64,000 bases of DNA from NCBI GenBank assembly GCA_002633005.1, contig NMRA01000067.1, positions 439,025 through 503,024 of the forward strand. Direction: 5' to 3'. Position numbers and translations under genes: made by a program. Positions 53,601-64,000 of the stretch are shown here, in pieces. The notes under the pieces are model-generated. The model had not been told where the DNA came from, searched no databases, and saw only the letters and a list, made by a program, of their open reading frames with translations. The stretch is from Phoronis australis. Lineage: Eukaryota; Phoronida; Phoronidae. Every line of letters begins with the position of its first letter. Position 1 is the stretch's first letter.

Positions 53601-56417
53601 GCCAAAAAACGATGCAGTTGTTGTCATTTAGAGAGTGGCTACATTTTCAGGACACCCTGTAGAATGTCATTAACATTAAGGACAATATTATATTTTAAAT
53701 TAGTTTTCAAGCACAAAAAGGACCTCTTCACTTTAAGCGCTTGTCAGTTTATTTGTGAATAAATTGCTTTCTCCAATGACAGCATGTTTCGTAGGCACTA
53801 ATGTGTTATATCACTAGACAACTGGAAACATATACATCCATATATATATTCATGTACAGTATAAGACAAAAGTAATCGGACAAATTCCTCGTCATGATGG
53901 CTAAAATGAGTGGTAGTAACCATTAAGGTAACAAAATTGTAGCTACACAATGACCCTTGCCACCTTGCTAATTATTCTTGTTAATTTACCTTATTCTTGG
54001 CCACAAGGGAAGACTATTCTGAAGAAGATAGAGGCAGAAAATACCGGAAAGTTCTTACCAGTAAGATGTATCCTGAGTACCAGTGTATAAAGCAATTTAC
54101 ATTTTGAAGTTTCCCTTAAATGATTTGTCAGCTGCAGCTGCTTGGTGAAGTACTGACCAATGAGGAACACACTGTCTGGGCTCTGCTTTGTGGGATATCG
54201 TCTGCTTTGGAAATCATGCTAAGATATTGAGAACGAAATTTCATAGATAAATATTCTGAGGAATTGGATTATATTTAAAAAATGGCAAAAGAAGTTAACA
54301 GTTTTTGGTCTCGCAGACTTCAGCACTAAGAAACCGGGTGTCTAAAACATCAGCATGGATCAAGAAATACGAGATAGTGAGATTTTCTGGGCCATGGTAA
54401 CATGGGAATAAAAGAAACTTGCCTACAGCAAAAGCCCGAAAATGTTGATGTGACGTAATGCTTTTTTAGTTAAACGCGATTTTGAAATTGAAAATAAATT
54501 GGGGTGTACTACACCATATTCCAGTTAAAATTTAAACTTGGTGGAAACATTGGGAATCATACGTTAAGTTTTAACTTGCAAATATTACAGATTATGTCCT
54601 TAATTGACCTCTTGCAAGCTCCCCCCCTTGAGAAAAGTCGACCAACAAACAAGAAGTTTTATCTGACAATGTGTTGTTTGTTGGGTAAAATAGCGGCTTG
54701 GAAACGACGGTGTGCCAAGAATGCTGCATTCTGATTGGTCAGTTAAGCTATCACTCAAAATCCTGGCGATAGGTCAATTGGTTGGCAGTCCTGCAGTTTG
54801 TCATTCACATCTCTGCATATATTTTTTTTTAATATGTTTATTTACCCATTATTTTTTTACATCTCTGCATATTACATTCTGAGTGCAATTTGTTTAAGTA
54901 TGGCCAATCCGATACCGTCAGTAATAATTTAACCAACTGCTCATCTGAACTTTCATTGGTCACTTCCCCTATTTTAATTGACCATTCCCCCTTCTTCAAC
55001 CAGTCCACTACTTTTATTGGTCACTCTTATTTTTACTTTTTTTAGTGACCTCTCCCAATTCTTTCACCATCGGTTTGAGCTTTCACGATATTAAAACCTG
55101 TGCAAGCAAATGGTTGCCTTATGTTCACTTTTTGAATTTGTATCGCAACTGAACAATTCCATTCCCTTCCTTCAATTTCTTAATGTTTCTCTTTTCCAGA
55201 GAAATCAACGAAATGAAGCCTGCCAACTCAACAGCTAAGATAGCTCTTCTTGCGTCATATGGTTTAGGTAAAGGTGAAGTCATAGAAGATCCTTACTATG
55301 TAGGTATCATACAAGATGGCCCCCGTCTAGTTGCCACTCAGAGTTGTATAGTTCTAAAAAGTCCTCTTAATTGGTTATTTCATATTGATTTTAGAGTATG
55401 TTGCATCTGCACTGTGTGTAGCAATTTTACGGAATTCCAAGTCCTTTTTCTGAGAAATATTATAGTGAACATCAAAATCGGCTTTGTCCCTAATTTTAGA
55501 GAGTGTCCCAAATTGGAAAATTTTTACCGTATGACTGTATTCAGGACCCGTTCCAAGAAACTGTTTAGTGACTTAAGATCATTTTTACTTAAGTCTAAGA
55601 TTTGTCTCAACTTCCAAACTTTGAAACTTTCACATCAGGTAAGTTAGTCAAACTTAAAACAAATATCAAACTTTAGATCACTTTCCATGAACGGACTTAA
55701 GACAAATTGAATTTTTATCTTAAAATTGACATCTTAGCTAAGTCAGTTTTCAGTCCCCAGTGCTGCAAAGAATTTTGAGTGAACGTTTGTGAGCTGTCTG
55801 TTGAAATAGCTATTCTGGTTTGCTTTGCACACGTCAGTTTTCCAACCCATTTCTTCATGCACCAGTCGTGGGCTGTTAGTGGCACTTGTTTGTATATCAT
55901 GGATCTGCATTTCTCCATAAAATCACATTTTTTATCTATATCGTTTCTGTTCTGGAGGTGGCTGGATAGTCATCAGGTGGCGACACCATCTCATCCACAA
56001 GTCGGATCACCTACAACTGTCAAACAACAGGTCATGGAAATTGACATTTCGGGAGTTCGCTCAAAAGTAGTTTAGCAATGGGTCAATTCACGTATGAGAA
56101 GGAGAAGCAAAAATGGTTCGCTTTCAATGCCCGGTATTACAAGATAATATCAATGCTTTTTTCCTCTGAAATTCAGAATGGGGTTACGTATCGAGATAAT
56201 TTGATTGTATCTTAACTGTTGGCTCACAAAGTAAATGGGGGGGCTGGAGGCATCCGGTTTGTAGCCTGTAGTTCTTCAGTGAATTCTCAGTGTTCTGTCC
56301 AACTACTAGCTCTCAACCATGTCTTGTTTATTTCAGGGCCCTGAACCTGGTTTTGATAAGACTTATGAACAAGTGACTCTGTGTTGTAAAGGGCTATTGG
56401 AATCTGGAGATGTGTGA
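50660..56417 (+). CDS. ACP1: Low-molecular-weight protein tyrosine phosphatase, copy B (exon 1 not found)
   Basis: Exons 2-6: 50660-50733, 51934-52047, 53225-53286, 55200-55299 and 56337-56417 (TGA). Phases are identical to copy A and all junctions are GT-AG. Exons 2, 3 and 4 have the same length as in copy A (74, 114 and 62 bp). The P-loop half GNICRSPMAEAVF, the LGMDGENM motif and the general acid in VIEDPYY are intact, so the enzyme should be active. The variable loop reads VDSCAIGPWHVG: Trp at the human-49 position recalls the other vertebrate splice isoform (Trp/Asn). Copy B has Ile where copy A has Arg after NM. A 40-bp exon 1 of the copy A type would give 156 aa in frame. That exon is either in the 201-N gap at 47066, missed, or shared with copy A by alternative splicing. 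Confidence 0.88.
55544..55761. repeat. CTTAAGT-rich MITE, copy 5
   Basis: Starts GGACCCGTTCCAAGAAACTG, contains GATTTGTCTCAACTTCCAAA as at 31590, and ends in ACTTAGC-type inverse motifs. It lies in intron 5 of ACP1 copy B. Confidence 0.5.
55894..56306 (+). repeat. Interspersed repeat family R, copy 2
   Basis: Plus-strand copy of the repeat at 28527-28951. It ends about 30 bp before the last exon of ACP1 copy B, leaving only that exon's pyrimidine tract and acceptor between them. Confidence 0.7.
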
Positions 56418-56888
56418 ACTGTTTGAACTTGTGACTAGTGCTTTAGTTCGCAACACTGAGCTTCGATTGATGTAGATAAACTGCATTTGGCAAGCGTTGT
56501 TGAGAATACTGTGCGCTTCGGAATTTTGTGAATGATTTGCTAATCTGTTATTGCTCCGGATTGTTGCGTTTGCAGTATACAGCTGACCCATGACCACGGT
56601 GTCTGCTCGCCCATTTTTTGCTTATCTTCAGTGAAGTAATATAAAGTGCCCCCTATGTTTGTGCATTGTCAGACCGCCCTCAGCCTGTCTGGTCTTGGAC
56701 CTGGATAAGTGCCTAGTCATATGCAGGCAGGTGGTGGGCCTATGTTCTTGGCACATTCACGGAAAGGGGTGAACAGTTCTTCCATCATTATGACACTGAG
56801 TACCTGGGGCTCATTTTATGGTTAGTCTTAGCCGCGATGTTTCTATCTTGCATTTTTCTGGGCAAACAATCAATTCACATGATTTATG
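56418..56888. other. Presumed 3' UTR of ACP1 copy B
   Basis: No ORF or repeat recognised. No AATAAA is found in this interval. Confidence 0.4.
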
Positions 56889-59229
56889 GCTTGATCATGT
56901 ACATTCACTTTTACGTCAACAGCGATGTTTCACACGTATAAAAATGCAGTGTCACCGCCGCAAAAATGTGCCATTGTGACTATGACCAGTTTTACTGTCA
57001 TTAGTAAAACGTATGCTAATAGCTACACCAAGTTAGAATCTGGAGGTCATTTTATCAAAGGTTGCAAGTCCTGTCTTAGCTAAGATTACTTTACCTTCTA
57101 AAAGCTGAGGGTTGAGTGAAAATGTGATCGACGATCGAATTTACATTAAGGTAGATGCAATGTTTCGTTCGACCACGTGTCCTATTCCTAGTAACCTGCT
57201 TACAACTGTGTTAGCTAGGACCAACCATAAAACACGTGACAAAACTCTTCAAATACCACTAATGTGTTGTACTCTGTGTTAATACAGTAAAACTTGCATA
57301 AGTTGGATCAAACCAGACGGGGTTAACCTAAATCTGAAGGGTGGAGAGCTCACACTAGAACAAGAAAGCGCTTCCAATTTCAGAAGGGACTTTCCCATTT
57401 TGTCCCAAACTGAAATGCAATATTACAATACAGACAAATATCAACAATTTGTCTTTAAATTTGATTTTTGTAATTGATCATTATCTCTTCTTTAAAGCAT
57501 TTCATTTTCTACTTTTGATAAATTTCATTTGGTCTACCATTAATTAGCCATATTGAAATTTGTGTGCAGCAAAACTTTGTCGGAGTTGAGTGAAAATCTG
57601 ACTTATGCATGTCCACCTTTTACCGTGTTTGTGTACGGGTCAAGAAATGCAGCTTGCAACTTCTGAAACACAAATTCAAAAAAATTTTGATATTTAGTTT
57701 AAAAATTTGCACGGGTGATCCTTAGTCACTTAGTGTTATCAATAGTGTCTGACATTTGACACCTGTACAATAGACTACCTTGGTTTTAGACTGAGAAATG
57801 AATTTTTGTCTGGAAAATGTTTCTAACGATTAAAGACAATGACTTGTTTTCTGGTAACTAGTGCTGTGTCCTCGTGAGCAAATCTAATTTTACTATTACT
57901 GCTCCACATTGTTCTTATGGTTACTACAAGTAGCCTGATGGCCTATCTGTTGTATTTTACTTCACATGTTATAAAAAACTGCTTCAAGTTATCTATATTT
58001 TTCCTTTTCCTTCATGAAAGAAATTAAACGTTTATTTTATACAAATAATGCAAATACTGTGAATAACGTCGTATATACAAACCAATACATACACAATGTT
58101 GTTCAAGGAGTGGAAACAATGCCATGGTTGTGCTGCTGAGTTCCAGCCACAATACGAGTATGGGCAAATAATCTGAGAGCAGAATTTGGTCACGAATTAT
58201 GCAGCATTTCTGGTGGGTGAGTGGAGTTCAGGTTCCCGAAGTGGCAATTTGAACTGTGGGCTTAGGGTCTCCTGGTGTGGGACTGCAGGATTGCAGCTGT
58301 AAGACAGAGGCATACTCGTGGAATTGTTTCTACCCCCTGTTATTAGTTCGTAAATAAGGAGTGCACTGGTGTGATTGATATATAAATAAGGACCAGAGGG
58401 GCTAGTTAAGAACATACTTAGTGTGTATTAATCAGAACTGACAATATACATTAAGACATATCTACACAGAATGAACAGTGGCTGAAGCACATAGAGATGT
58501 CCTGGCAAAAGATTACGTAACATAATTAGTGAGTCTAGAGATCACAGACTAAGAGAACTTGCAAACAGGGCAGAACAGAGGCACTTACTCTGTGACCACT
58601 TTCATAATTTTAGTTCAGTTGATGGTAAAGATAAAAGAAGACCCTGGCATTAACATCTGATGTAAGTCTACTCCACTAGGTGGTGTTCTAATAGAATGAG
58701 GCTCTCCTCCAAAAGTGCAACACAGTCATCCACCTATACGACAGAAATTTCCACATAAATGACCAGAGCACTACACCAGACAGAAACAAAAGCAGTCTAA
58801 AGTGCTTTTTTGGAAATGCCATTTTGGTGCATTCTTCATATTTGGAATATCTCTTCATTCCATGAACTGCACTGAGAGGCATTGATTACTGTCGATAACA
58901 GCTTATGTTTTAGTTATCAAAGTCAACACGTATTTCATGAAGACTAAAAAATCAAGGTGTCAATTCTTACCTAACGACATATTCAACCACGAACATATGG
59001 CGACGCCCCTTAGTTAAAAAATCTCCAAATAGTGGAAATTGGACACGAGATTTCTTGGAATATCAGAACAGTTCTATGACTTACTGCTGGTTAAAAAATG
59101 AACAAAATCTCAGTTCTGATTTCACAAAAGTTGTGGCAAAAATTGTAAACATCAGAAAAGGCGACTTAGTTCAGAGAATTTTGACAGAAGCTATTTGAAA
59201 GTGAACACAATTGTGTGTAACTTGAACAA
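56889..59229. repeat. Duplicated block, copy 1
   Basis: Collinear with 61685-64000 in the same orientation, offset about 4.77-4.80 kb, with roughly 95 percent identity by eye and small indels. The start is set only by where the 969-N gap ends in the other copy, and the match continues to the window end, so the true unit is longer. Confidence 0.9.
58032..58037 (-). promoter_or_regulatory. Candidate UBE2M polyadenylation signal
   Basis: TTTATT on the plus strand is AATAAA on the minus strand. It lies downstream of the UBE2M stop and is conserved in the duplicate (62814-62819). It would imply a 3' UTR of about 2.2 kb. Confidence 0.25.
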
Positions 59230-60266
59230 AGCGGAGAAAAACACAAAATGGAAATCTGTCAACATTTTTAACTATAAAGCAGTTCTGTCATATTTTATAA
59301 ATGTTTTTAAGAAGTTCAGAAATTCCGACACTCTATCAAAGATAACTCTAAACTACATAAAAATAATGACTAATCCACCTTAAATGAGTTGTAATTTCAA
59401 TAAAAATCATTTCGATTTTCTACAAGAAGTGATTTTGCCAGCTTTTTTGAAACATAGTTACTGTACCTTTCAGAAATTCAACCACCTTAAAGGTAGTGTA
59501 AAATGAGACTATAATCATGCTTATAAGCATTAGAAATTTTTGTAGCTTTTATGGTTAGAAACTAGACTACAGTAAATGTGTACCAATACTCTAAGACATC
59601 GCAATTCTTTCACGAAATAAAATTGCCTGCGTTTATGCTTCAGGAATAGTCATACCACTTTACAATGGGACAGTTTTAGAAGTTCATTTACTTGCATCGT
59701 ACCATCCCATACAGCTCAAGCCAACTGTACTGCACAGCAAATTTTGTATTCAATGAACTTCGATCACAAGGAACATTTAAGAAAAACCTCAGCAGGATGG
59801 CTGCCACATGGTTCCAATCTACAGTTCTATATACAGTGAAACTGTTTGAGCATTCCAGCAACTAGGCAAGGACACTTTCCAGCACAGCACAATTGAAGCA
59901 TTCTTTAGTTCAGGGGAGACCACTTTCAATCCTCACAGCCTCCAATGGAGTTCTCATTTACAGCGTTTTTTTTTCATGAATACGCTTTCTCATGTACAGC
60001 AGTTCTGTTTTCACGAGGCTTGAGAAACAGTGTATCAAAACCTGTGTGCTACATGTGCGATTTATGAGATGAGAAATGTGTTTACAAGAACAGAATTGAG
60101 GTACACGAGAAAAAAAACTACACCTTACAATAAGAAACTGTATTAACGATAAATGAGCACTGTCATTGCAGTCTATGAGAGAGTTGGATGTCTATCCTGT
60201 TGCCGCTTGACCAACAAACTCAGCCTCAATAAATGTCTGTCTCAAGTCATCCACAGCAGAGCTTTC
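59230..60266. other. Region 3' of the UBE2M stop codon
   Basis: AT-rich, no ORF recognised; probably UBE2M 3' UTR on the minus strand. Its counterpart in the second copy lies beyond the window. Confidence 0.4.
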
Positions 60267-60410
60267 CTACTTGATCAAACATCTTTCAAAGTACTTTGAC
60301 CCGACATAACCACCTCTCATTGATTTCTGAACGTTCTGCTCAAATAATCTCCTGTTACTGCGAAGAACCTCAGCTGCGTCTTTATTCAGTGGGTCGTCGG
60401 GGTTTGGCTC
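60267..60410 (-). CDS. UBE2M: Last coding exon of UBE2M (UBC12, NEDD8-conjugating E2)
   Basis: On the minus strand an acceptor (TTTTCACAG) precedes 47 codons and a TAG at 60267-60269. The peptide contains [19 protein letters not shown], then [19 protein letters not shown] and ends KYFERCLIK. This is nearly the same as the C-terminus of vertebrate UBE2M, an enzyme of about 183 aa that passes NEDD8 from the UBA3-NAE1 E1 to cullins. The exon covers the last quarter of the protein, after the catalytic cysteine. The upstream exons must lie at higher coordinates, in the 969-N gap or beyond the window; none is visible at 61685-64000. The exon is too short for an ORF search and lies between two duplicated blocks, so its gene may also exist twice. 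Confidence 0.9.
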   Translation of the reverse strand, partial: EPNPDDPLNKDAAEVLRSNRRLFEQNVQKSMRGGYVGSKYFERCLIK

Positions 60411-60715
60411 CTGTGAAAACAATTATGAACAAAGATGAATGTGTGAAGATTACCCAAAACAAGGATTCAAATCCGCTGAAACTGTTCCACCAAATTTACC
60501 AATTTCAAACCATGATTAACAATAGTTAGCCTCCTCACAACAAGCGAGCAGCTAAGAATCAACTTGCAACCCCATCTATTGTTCAGGTATGGAACTACTC
60601 TATTTCCCACATAGCACTCAGTGTATAAAAAGTCATCCTATTAGACCAAAAGTGTTGTGATTTATCTTCAGTATTAAACATTAACCAGTAGAGAAAACAC
60701 TTCAGCTCCAGTCAA
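60411..60715. other. UBE2M intron sequence up to the gap
   Basis: About 300 bp following the last exon's acceptor in the minus-strand sense; no other exon seen. Confidence 0.5.
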
Positions 60716-61684
60716 NNNNNNNNNNNNNNNNNNNNNNNNNNNNNNNNNNNNNNNNNNNNNNNNNNNNNNNNNNNNNNNNNNNNNNNNNNNNNNNNNNNNN
60801 NNNNNNNNNNNNNNNNNNNNNNNNNNNNNNNNNNNNNNNNNNNNNNNNNNNNNNNNNNNNNNNNNNNNNNNNNNNNNNNNNNNNNNNNNNNNNNNNNNNN
60901 NNNNNNNNNNNNNNNNNNNNNNNNNNNNNNNNNNNNNNNNNNNNNNNNNNNNNNNNNNNNNNNNNNNNNNNNNNNNNNNNNNNNNNNNNNNNNNNNNNNN
61001 NNNNNNNNNNNNNNNNNNNNNNNNNNNNNNNNNNNNNNNNNNNNNNNNNNNNNNNNNNNNNNNNNNNNNNNNNNNNNNNNNNNNNNNNNNNNNNNNNNNN
61101 NNNNNNNNNNNNNNNNNNNNNNNNNNNNNNNNNNNNNNNNNNNNNNNNNNNNNNNNNNNNNNNNNNNNNNNNNNNNNNNNNNNNNNNNNNNNNNNNNNNN
61201 NNNNNNNNNNNNNNNNNNNNNNNNNNNNNNNNNNNNNNNNNNNNNNNNNNNNNNNNNNNNNNNNNNNNNNNNNNNNNNNNNNNNNNNNNNNNNNNNNNNN
61301 NNNNNNNNNNNNNNNNNNNNNNNNNNNNNNNNNNNNNNNNNNNNNNNNNNNNNNNNNNNNNNNNNNNNNNNNNNNNNNNNNNNNNNNNNNNNNNNNNNNN
61401 NNNNNNNNNNNNNNNNNNNNNNNNNNNNNNNNNNNNNNNNNNNNNNNNNNNNNNNNNNNNNNNNNNNNNNNNNNNNNNNNNNNNNNNNNNNNNNNNNNNN
61501 NNNNNNNNNNNNNNNNNNNNNNNNNNNNNNNNNNNNNNNNNNNNNNNNNNNNNNNNNNNNNNNNNNNNNNNNNNNNNNNNNNNNNNNNNNNNNNNNNNNN
61601 NNNNNNNNNNNNNNNNNNNNNNNNNNNNNNNNNNNNNNNNNNNNNNNNNNNNNNNNNNNNNNNNNNNNNNNNNNNNNNNNNNNN
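60716..61684. other. Assembly gap (969 N)
   Basis: Unknown bases. The sequence resuming at 61685 is a second copy of the block starting at 56889, so the gap separates two near-identical blocks. Confidence 0.99.
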
Positions 61685-64000
61685 GCTTGATCATGTACAT
61701 TCACTTTTATGTCAACAGTGATGTTTCACTCGTATAAAAATGCAGTGTCACCGCCGCAAAAATGTGCCATTGTGACTATGACCAGTTTTACTGTCATTAG
61801 TAAAACGTATGCTAATAGCTACACCAAGTTAGAATCTGGAGGTCATTTTATCAAAGGTTGCAAGTCCCGTCTTAGCTAAGATTGTTTTACCTTCTAAAAG
61901 CAGAGGGTCGAGTGAAAATGTGATCGACGACCGAATTTACATTATGGTAGATGCAATGTTTTGTTCGACCACGTGTCCTATTCCTAGTAACCTGCTTACA
62001 GCTGTGTTAGCTAGGACCAACCATAAAACACGTGACAAAACTCTTCAAATACCACTAATGTGTTGTACTCTGTGTTAATACAGTAAAACCTGCATAAGTT
62101 GGATCAAACCAGACCAAGTAAACCTAAATCTGAAGAGCTCACACTAGAACAAGAAAGCGCTTCCAATTTCAGAAGGGACTTTCCCATTTTGTCCCTAACT
62201 GAAATGCAGTATTACAATACAGACAAATATCAACACTTTGTCTTTAAATTTGATTTTTTTAATTGATCATTATCTCTTCATTTCATTTTCTACTTTTGAT
62301 AAATTTCATTTGGTCTACCCTTAATTAGCCATTGAAATTTGTGTGCAGCAAAACTTTGCCGGAGTTGAGTGAAAATATGACTTGTGCATGTGCATGTCCG
62401 CCTTTTACTGTATTTGTGTACGGGTCAAGAAATGCAGCTTGCGACTTCTGAAACACAAATTCAAAAAGATTTTGATACTTAATTTTGCACAGGTGATCCT
62501 TAGTCACTTAGTGTTATCAATAGTGTCTGACATTTGACACCTGTACAATAGACTAACTTGGTCTTAGACTGAGAAATGAATTTTTTGTCTGGAAAATGTT
62601 TCTAACAATGAAAGACAATGACTAATTTTCTGGTAACTACTGCGGTGTCCTCGTGAGCAAATCTAATTTTACTATTACTGCTCCACATTGTTGTTATGGT
62701 TACTACAAGTAACCTAATGGCCTATCTCTTGTATTTTACATCACATGTTATAAATAAAAAACTGCTTCAAGTTATCTATATTTTTCTTTTTCCTTCATGA
62801 AAGAAATTAAACATTTATTTTATACAAATAATGCAAATACTGTGAATAACGTCGTATATACAAACCAATACATACACAATGTTATTCAAGGACTGGAAAC
62901 AATGCCATGATTACGCTGCTAAGTTCCAGCCACAGTACGAGTCTGGGCAAATAATCTGAGAGCAGAATTTGGTCACGAATTATGCAGCATTTCTGGTGGG
63001 TGTGTGGAGTTCAGGTTCCCGAAGTGGCAATTTGAACTGTGGGTTTAGTGTCTCCTGGTCTGGGACTGCAGGATTGCAGCTGTAAGACAGAGGCATACTC
63101 ATGGAATTGTTTCTACCCCCTGATATTGATTCGTAAATAAGGAGTGCACTGGTGTGATTGATATATAAATAGGGACCAGAGGGGCTAGTTAAGAACATAT
63201 TTAGTGTGTATTAATCAGAACTGACAATATACATTAAGACATATCTACACAGAATGAACAGTGGCTTAAGCACATAGAGATGTCCGGGCAAAAGATTACG
63301 CAACATAATTGGCGAGTCTAGAGATCACAGACTAAGAGAACTTGCAAACAGGGCAGAACAGAGGCACTTACTCTGTGACCACTTTCATAATTTTAGTTCA
63401 GTTTATGGTAAAGACAAAAGAAGACCCTGGCATTAATATGTGATGTAAGTCTACTCCACTAGGTGGTGTTCTAATAGAATGAGGCTCTGTTCCAAAAGTG
63501 CAACACAGTCATCCACCTATACAACAGAAATTTCCACATAAATGACCAGAGCAGTACACCAAATAGCAGACACAAAAGCAGTCTAAAGTGCTTTTTTGGA
63601 AATGCCATTTTGGTGCATTCTTCATATTTGGAATATCTCTTCATCCCATGAACTGCACTGAGAGGCATTGATTACTGTCGATAACAGCTTGTTTTAGTTA
63701 TCAAAGTCAACACGTATTTCATGAAGACTAAAAGATCAAGGTGTCAACTCTTACCTAACAACATATTCGACCATGAACATATAGCGACACTTTGTTAAAA
63801 AATCTCCAAATAGTGAAAATTGGACACGAGATTTCTTGGAATATCAGAATAGTTCTATGACTTACTGCTGGTTAAAAGATGAACAAAATCTCAGTTCTGG
63901 TTTCATAAAAGTTGTGGCAAAAAATTGTAAACATCAGAACAGGCGAATTTTGACAGAAGCTATTTAAAAGTGAACACAATTGTGTGTAACTTGAACAAAA
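61685..64000. repeat. Duplicated block, copy 2
   Basis: Starts at the first base after the gap and matches 56889-59229 throughout, running off the window end. Differences are scattered substitutions and small indels. No exon is visible in it. Confidence 0.9.

Noticed and set aside
58197-58415. 72-codon minus-strand ORF conserved in both duplicated blocks (also 62980-63198)
   Set aside because: The two versions differ at about nine bases, of which most change the amino acid, the pattern of neutral drift. It more likely belongs to an untranslated region.
58688-58882. 64/65-codon minus-strand ORF in both duplicated blocks (also 63471-63668)
   Set aside because: An in-frame 3-bp length difference and several replacements, no splice or start support, no recognised family.
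60702-61704. 330-codon open frames on the minus strand
   Set aside because: They consist of unknown bases in the 969-N gap.

Overview
This is a window of animal nuclear DNA: AT-rich, intron-rich, densely seeded with short DNA transposons and tRNA-derived SINEs, and interrupted by three assembly gaps (4, 201 and 969 N). Spliced proteins rebuilt by eye match bilaterian single-copy families closely (TMEM30A/CDC50A, LIX1L, ACP1, UBE2M). The LIX1L protein is strikingly vertebrate-like and two long blocks differ by only a few percent, so a highly heterozygous invertebrate deuterostome (amphioxus, hemichordate or similar) is my best guess. That placement is inference, not proof.

Layout. 613-4207 (+): the 3' part of an unrecognised gene with one ~3 kb coding exon and a short last exon. 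4.2-8.3 kb: transposon-rich spacer. 8368-22447 (+): a complete TMEM30A/CDC50A gene, eight coding exons, 366 aa, with a second possible last exon at 19460-19730. 22.4-25.9 kb: convergent spacer with MITEs. 25886-33149 (-): complete LIX1L gene, four coding exons, 326 aa. 33.2-36.7 kb: divergent spacer holding a Mutator-like foldback element. 36691-41924 (+): complete low-molecular-weight protein tyrosine phosphatase (ACP1), six coding exons, 155 aa. 42-50.6 kb: spacer with a LINE relic, MITEs, a SINE and a gap. 50660-56417 (+): second ACP1 copy in tandem, exons 2-6 present, exon 1 not found. 56.9-64 kb: a block of about 2.3 kb present twice in direct orientation about 4.8 kb apart around a 969-N gap, with the last coding exon of UBE2M (60267-60410, -) between the copies.

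The genes are unrelated in function: a P4-ATPase (lipid flippase) subunit, a Fat/Hippo-linked cytoplasmic protein, two small phosphatases and the NEDD8-conjugating enzyme. The only functional pairing is the tandem ACP1 duplication. The two copies differ at the substrate-loop residues that also separate the vertebrate ACP1 splice isoforms, and the second copy would be in frame with the first copy's exon 1.

I saw no prokaryotic, phage, CRISPR or operon-like structure and no convincing new multi-gene system. The points most worth following are the ACP1 pair, the two competing TMEM30A C-termini, the orphan 1,030-residue protein, the 9-bp-TSD foldback elements, and the duplicated block that may be an assembly artefact.
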